This document shows positions 13,263-15,646 of a DNA stretch of 15,646 bases, piece after piece. Position 1 is the stretch's first letter, and each line of letters begins with the position of its first letter. Source of the DNA: an uncultured Lachnospiraceae bacterium. GTDB taxonomy: Bacteria; Bacillota; Clostridia; Lachnospirales; Lachnospiraceae. The translations under genes and the position numbers were made by a program. The stretch spans positions 1-15,646 of the forward strand of contig CAJUBR010000065.1 in assembly GCA_910584695.1 (NCBI GenBank). The letters run 5' to 3'. The notes beneath the pieces are model-generated. The model was not told the origin of the DNA. It saw only the letters and a list, made by a program, of their open reading frames with translations, and ran no database searches.

Positions 13263-15518
13263 ATGCTAAAAGAAAAAGCAACTAAGGTCTACAACAAAGA
13301 ATTAAAGGATTTAACAAAAGAGGAGATTTATTTCCTTTTACTGGATGTTTGTAAGGAAATGTCAGACAGCAAGAAAGAATCTTATAAAGACGGGAAGAAA
13401 AAACTTTACTACATTTCTGCAGAGTTTTTGATTGGAAAATTGTTGGGGAATAACCTGATTAATTTAGGAATTTACGAAGAAGTAAAGGCAGAATTGGCAG
13501 AGATTGGTGTTTGTCTTTGTGAGATTGAAGAAATTGAGAATGAGCCTTCATTGGGAAATGGCGGATTGGGAAGACTGGCTGCATGTTTTCTGGATTCCAT
13601 TGCTACATTAGGACTGAACGGTGACGGGGTTGGTCTTAACTATCATTTGGGTTTGTTCAAGCAGGAATTTGAGAAGAATCTACAAAAAGAGACCGAAAAC
13701 CCATGGATTACGAAGAAAAGCTGGCTGAGAAAGCAAAATGATGAGTTTGTAGTACAGTTTGGTGATTTTGCCATGAAGTCCGTACTATATGATATGGATG
13801 TAATCGGTTACAATAATCGTATAAATAAGCTTCATTTATTTGATATAGAAGAAGTGGATGAGAATATTGTTACAGACGGGATTGAGTTTAATAAGTCAGA
13901 TGTAAAGAAAAATCTTACCCTGTTCTTATATCCGGATGATAGTACGGAGGAGGGCAGACTTTTAAGAGTATATCAGCAGTATTTTATGGTAAGTTGTGGA
14001 GCACAGTTGATTTTAAAGGAAGCAAAGGAAAGAGGTTCAAATCTTCATGATCTTTCCGATTATGTTGTCATCCAGATTAATGATACGCATCCTTCTATGG
14101 TGATTCCGGAGATGATTCGTCTGTTGATGGCAGAGGGAATTGATATAAAAGAAGCGGTTTCGATTATCGAAAAGACTTGTGCATACACGAATCATACTAT
14201 TTTAGCAGAGGCACTGGAAAAGTGGCCGATGCATTATCTGGAGAAAGTAGCACCTGCTATTGTACCGATTATCCGTGTACTGGATGCGATTAAGAAAGCA
14301 GAGTATAACGATGCTTCTATGGCGATTATCGACGGAGAAAACAGAGTGCATATGGCACATATGGATATCCATTATGGATTCAGTGTAAACGGAGTTGCTT
14401 ATCTTCATACAGAGATTTTGAAGAACAATGAGCTGAAACAGTTTTATAATATTTATCCGGAAAAATTTAACAATAAGACAAACGGTATTACCTTCAGAAG
14501 ATGGTTGTTACACTGTAATCCGGAATTAACCAAGCTGTTGGATGAGGAGATTGGACAGGATTATAAGAAGGATGCAGAGCTTCTTAAGAAATTACTGGAA
14601 AAGAAAGATGATAGTGAAGTATTAAACAGATTACTGTCAATCAAGAATCAAAATAAAAAGGCATTGGCTGATTTTGTAAAGGATACCCAGAATATTGAAA
14701 TAAATACAGAGGGAATCTTTGACATTCAGGTTAAGCGTCTACATGAGTATAAGAGACAGCAGCTTAATATTTTATATGCAATTCACAAATATTTAGAGAT
14801 AAAAGCGGGCAAAAAACCGTCTACTCCGATTGTCATGATTTTTGGAGCAAAGGCTGCACCGGCATATACAATTGCAAAGGATATCATTCATCTGATTCTT
14901 TGTATGCAGGAGTTGATCGAGAAAGATGAGGAAGTAAAACCTTATCTGCAGATTGTAATGCTTGAGAATTATAATGTGACCAAGGCAGAGATGGTAATTC
15001 CGGCATGTGATATTTCAGAGCAGATTTCATTGGCATCCAAAGAGGCAAGTGGAACTGGTAATATGAAGTTTATGTTGAATGGTGCTGTGACACTGGGAAC
15101 AGAGGATGGTGCAAATGTAGAGATTCATGAACTGGTTGGGGATGATAACATCTATATCTTTGGCGAGCAGAGTGAAACGGTCATTGCACGTTATGAGCGT
15201 GGTGATTACTGTTCAAAGGATTACTATGAAAAGAGTGAAGTAATCAAAGAAGCGGTAGATTTTATTATAAGTGATGAATTACTTGAAATCGGAAGTAAGG
15301 AACATTTGGAACGTCTTTATAATGAATTAATTAATAAAGATTGGTTTATGACATTCCCGGATATGGAAGATTATATTGCAACAAAAGAAAAAGCATATTC
15401 AGATTATGAAGACAGAACTGCGTGGGCAAAGAAAATGATTGTAAATATTGCGATGGCAGGGTTCTTCTCTTCTGACCGTACAATTGAAGAGTATAACAAG
15501 GATATTTGGAATTTATAA
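13263..15518 (+). CDS. glgP: Glycogen/maltodextrin phosphorylase (GT35)
   Basis: A PLP-dependent enzyme, 751 residues from the chosen start, that releases glucose 1-phosphate from alpha-1,4-glucan chains. Signature segments are NEPSLGNGGLGRLAACFLDS at 93-112, NDTHPSM at 273-279, TNHTILAEALEKWP at 309-322, VKRLHEYKRQQLN at 490-502, and the cofactor site EASGTGNMKFMLNGA at 594-608, with Lys602 as the Schiff-base lysine. It is shorter than the roughly 800-residue E. coli enzymes, mainly at the N-terminus, as in many clostridial homologues. I prefer the ATG at 13263 because GGAAGGGA lies at good spacing before it; ATG 13245 in the same frame would overlap malQ and lacks a clear site. Choice between glgP and malP naming is open: the substrate cannot be read from the sequence. 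Confidence 0.94.
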   Translation: MLKEKATKVYNKELKDLTKEEIYFLLLDVCKEMSDSKKESYKDGKKKLYYISAEFLIGKLLGNNLINLGIYEEVKAELAEIGVCLCEIEEIENEPSLGNGGLGRLAACFLDSIATLGLNGDGVGLNYHLGLFKQEFEKNLQKETENPWITKKSWLRKQNDEFVVQFGDFAMKSVLYDMDVIGYNNRINKLHLFDIEEVDENIVTDGIEFNKSDVKKNLTLFLYPDDSTEEGRLLRVYQQYFMVSCGAQLILKEAKERGSNLHDLSDYVVIQINDTHPSMVIPEMIRLLMAEGIDIKEAVSIIEKTCAYTNHTILAEALEKWPMHYLEKVAPAIVPIIRVLDAIKKAEYNDASMAIIDGENRVHMAHMDIHYGFSVNGVAYLHTEILKNNELKQFYNIYPEKFNNKTNGITFRRWLLHCNPELTKLLDEEIGQDYKKDAELLKKLLEKKDDSEVLNRLLSIKNQNKKALADFVKDTQNIEINTEGIFDIQVKRLHEYKRQQLNILYAIHKYLEIKAGKKPSTPIVMIFGAKAAPAYTIAKDIIHLILCMQELIEKDEEVKPYLQIVMLENYNVTKAEMVIPACDISEQISLASKEASGTGNMKFMLNGAVTLGTEDGANVEIHELVGDDNIYIFGEQSETVIARYERGDYCSKDYYEKSEVIKEAVDFIISDELLEIGSKEHLERLYNELINKDWFMTFPDMEDYIATKEKAYSDYEDRTAWAKKMIVNIAMAGFFSSDRTIEEYNKDIWNL

Positions 15519-15549
15519 GAGTATTTTTTGATTCTTTTCATTAGAATAT

Positions 15550-15600
15550 GGACCTATCGTAAAGCACTATGGATAATGTTTTGCGGCAGGTCCTTCTTTG
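15550..15600 (+). terminator. Intrinsic terminator of malQ-glgP
   Basis: GGACCT at 15550-15555 pairs with AGGTCC at 15588-15593, and the stem continues to 15565/15578 with three G-U pairs and one mismatch (16 positions in all). TTCTTT follows. The U tract is short, so termination may be partial. Confidence 0.65.
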
Positions 15601-15629
15601 ATATTAGGTTAAAAACAGGAGGGAATAGC

Positions 15630-15646
15630 ATGGAAAATTGGTGGAA
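15630..15646 (+). CDS. Start of a further gene (partial, five complete codons visible)
   Basis: An ATG at 15630 follows a strong CAGGAGGGA ribosome binding site and encodes M-E-N-W-W before the window ends. GH13 alpha-glucosidases often begin with a similar Met-Glu-x-x-Trp-Trp-Lys stretch, and the position behind malQ and glgP would suit one. That is inference from five residues and is not a firm call. Confidence 0.5.

Overview
The window looks like a chromosomal segment of an AT-rich Firmicute of the class Clostridia, most probably Lachnospiraceae. This rests on the long type-2 PyrF, the PyrK/PyrD-1B dihydroorotate dehydrogenase, the purine-rich GGAGG ribosome binding sites, the form of DegV and CarD, and a roughly 750-residue glycogen phosphorylase next to malQ. 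The genus cannot be fixed from the sequence alone. There is no rRNA, tRNA, CRISPR array or full-length insertion sequence.

Layout. (1) Positions 1-330, minus strand: N-terminal part of a serine O-acetyltransferase, divergent from the rest. (2) 478-2740: promoters, a CheX-type CheY-P phosphatase gene, guaB (IMP dehydrogenase), and a terminator. (3) 2789-5585: promoter, pyrF-pyrK-pyrD, and a 17-bp perfect terminator stem. (4) 5664-8274: a self-contained polar amino-acid ABC transporter operon (lipoprotein, permease, ATPase) with its own promoter and terminator. (5) 8275-9464: non-coding DNA with a fragment of a repeat element and a hairpin, then a promoter, pyrE and a previously uncalled 50-residue membrane peptide. 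(6) 9495-10529: a long hairpin, then degV. (7) 10521-10687: a 145-bp non-coding inverted-repeat element flanked by a near-perfect 11-bp direct repeat, a MITE-like insertion exactly at the degV stop codon. (8) 10850-11447: promoter and a CarD-family regulator. (9) 11448-11764: gene-free. (10) 11765-15600: malQ, a glycogen/maltodextrin phosphorylase and a terminator. (11) 15630: first codons of a further gene.

How the genes fit together. guaB feeds GMP synthesis. pyrK/pyrD oxidise dihydroorotate with NAD, pyrE adds PRPP to orotate, and pyrF decarboxylates OMP to UMP, so the last three steps of UMP synthesis are all here, but pyrE is split from pyrFKD by the amino-acid transporter. malQ and the phosphorylase form a pair for glycogen or maltodextrin breakdown.

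Most of the window is ordinary core metabolism. The part that most deserves a second look is the MITE-like element at 10532-10676. It has 16-bp terminal inverted repeats, a 30-bp internal stem whose only three non-Watson-Crick pairs are G-U on the plus strand, and target-site-like flanking repeats. An exact 16-base copy of its left end lies at 8314-8329. Gene-free stretches over 300 bases are 2563-2863 (hairpin, terminator, promoter), 8193-8618 (terminator, repeat fragment, hairpin, promoter, leader), 10530-10925 (MITE-like element, promoter) and 11448-11764 (hairpin and a possible promoter only).
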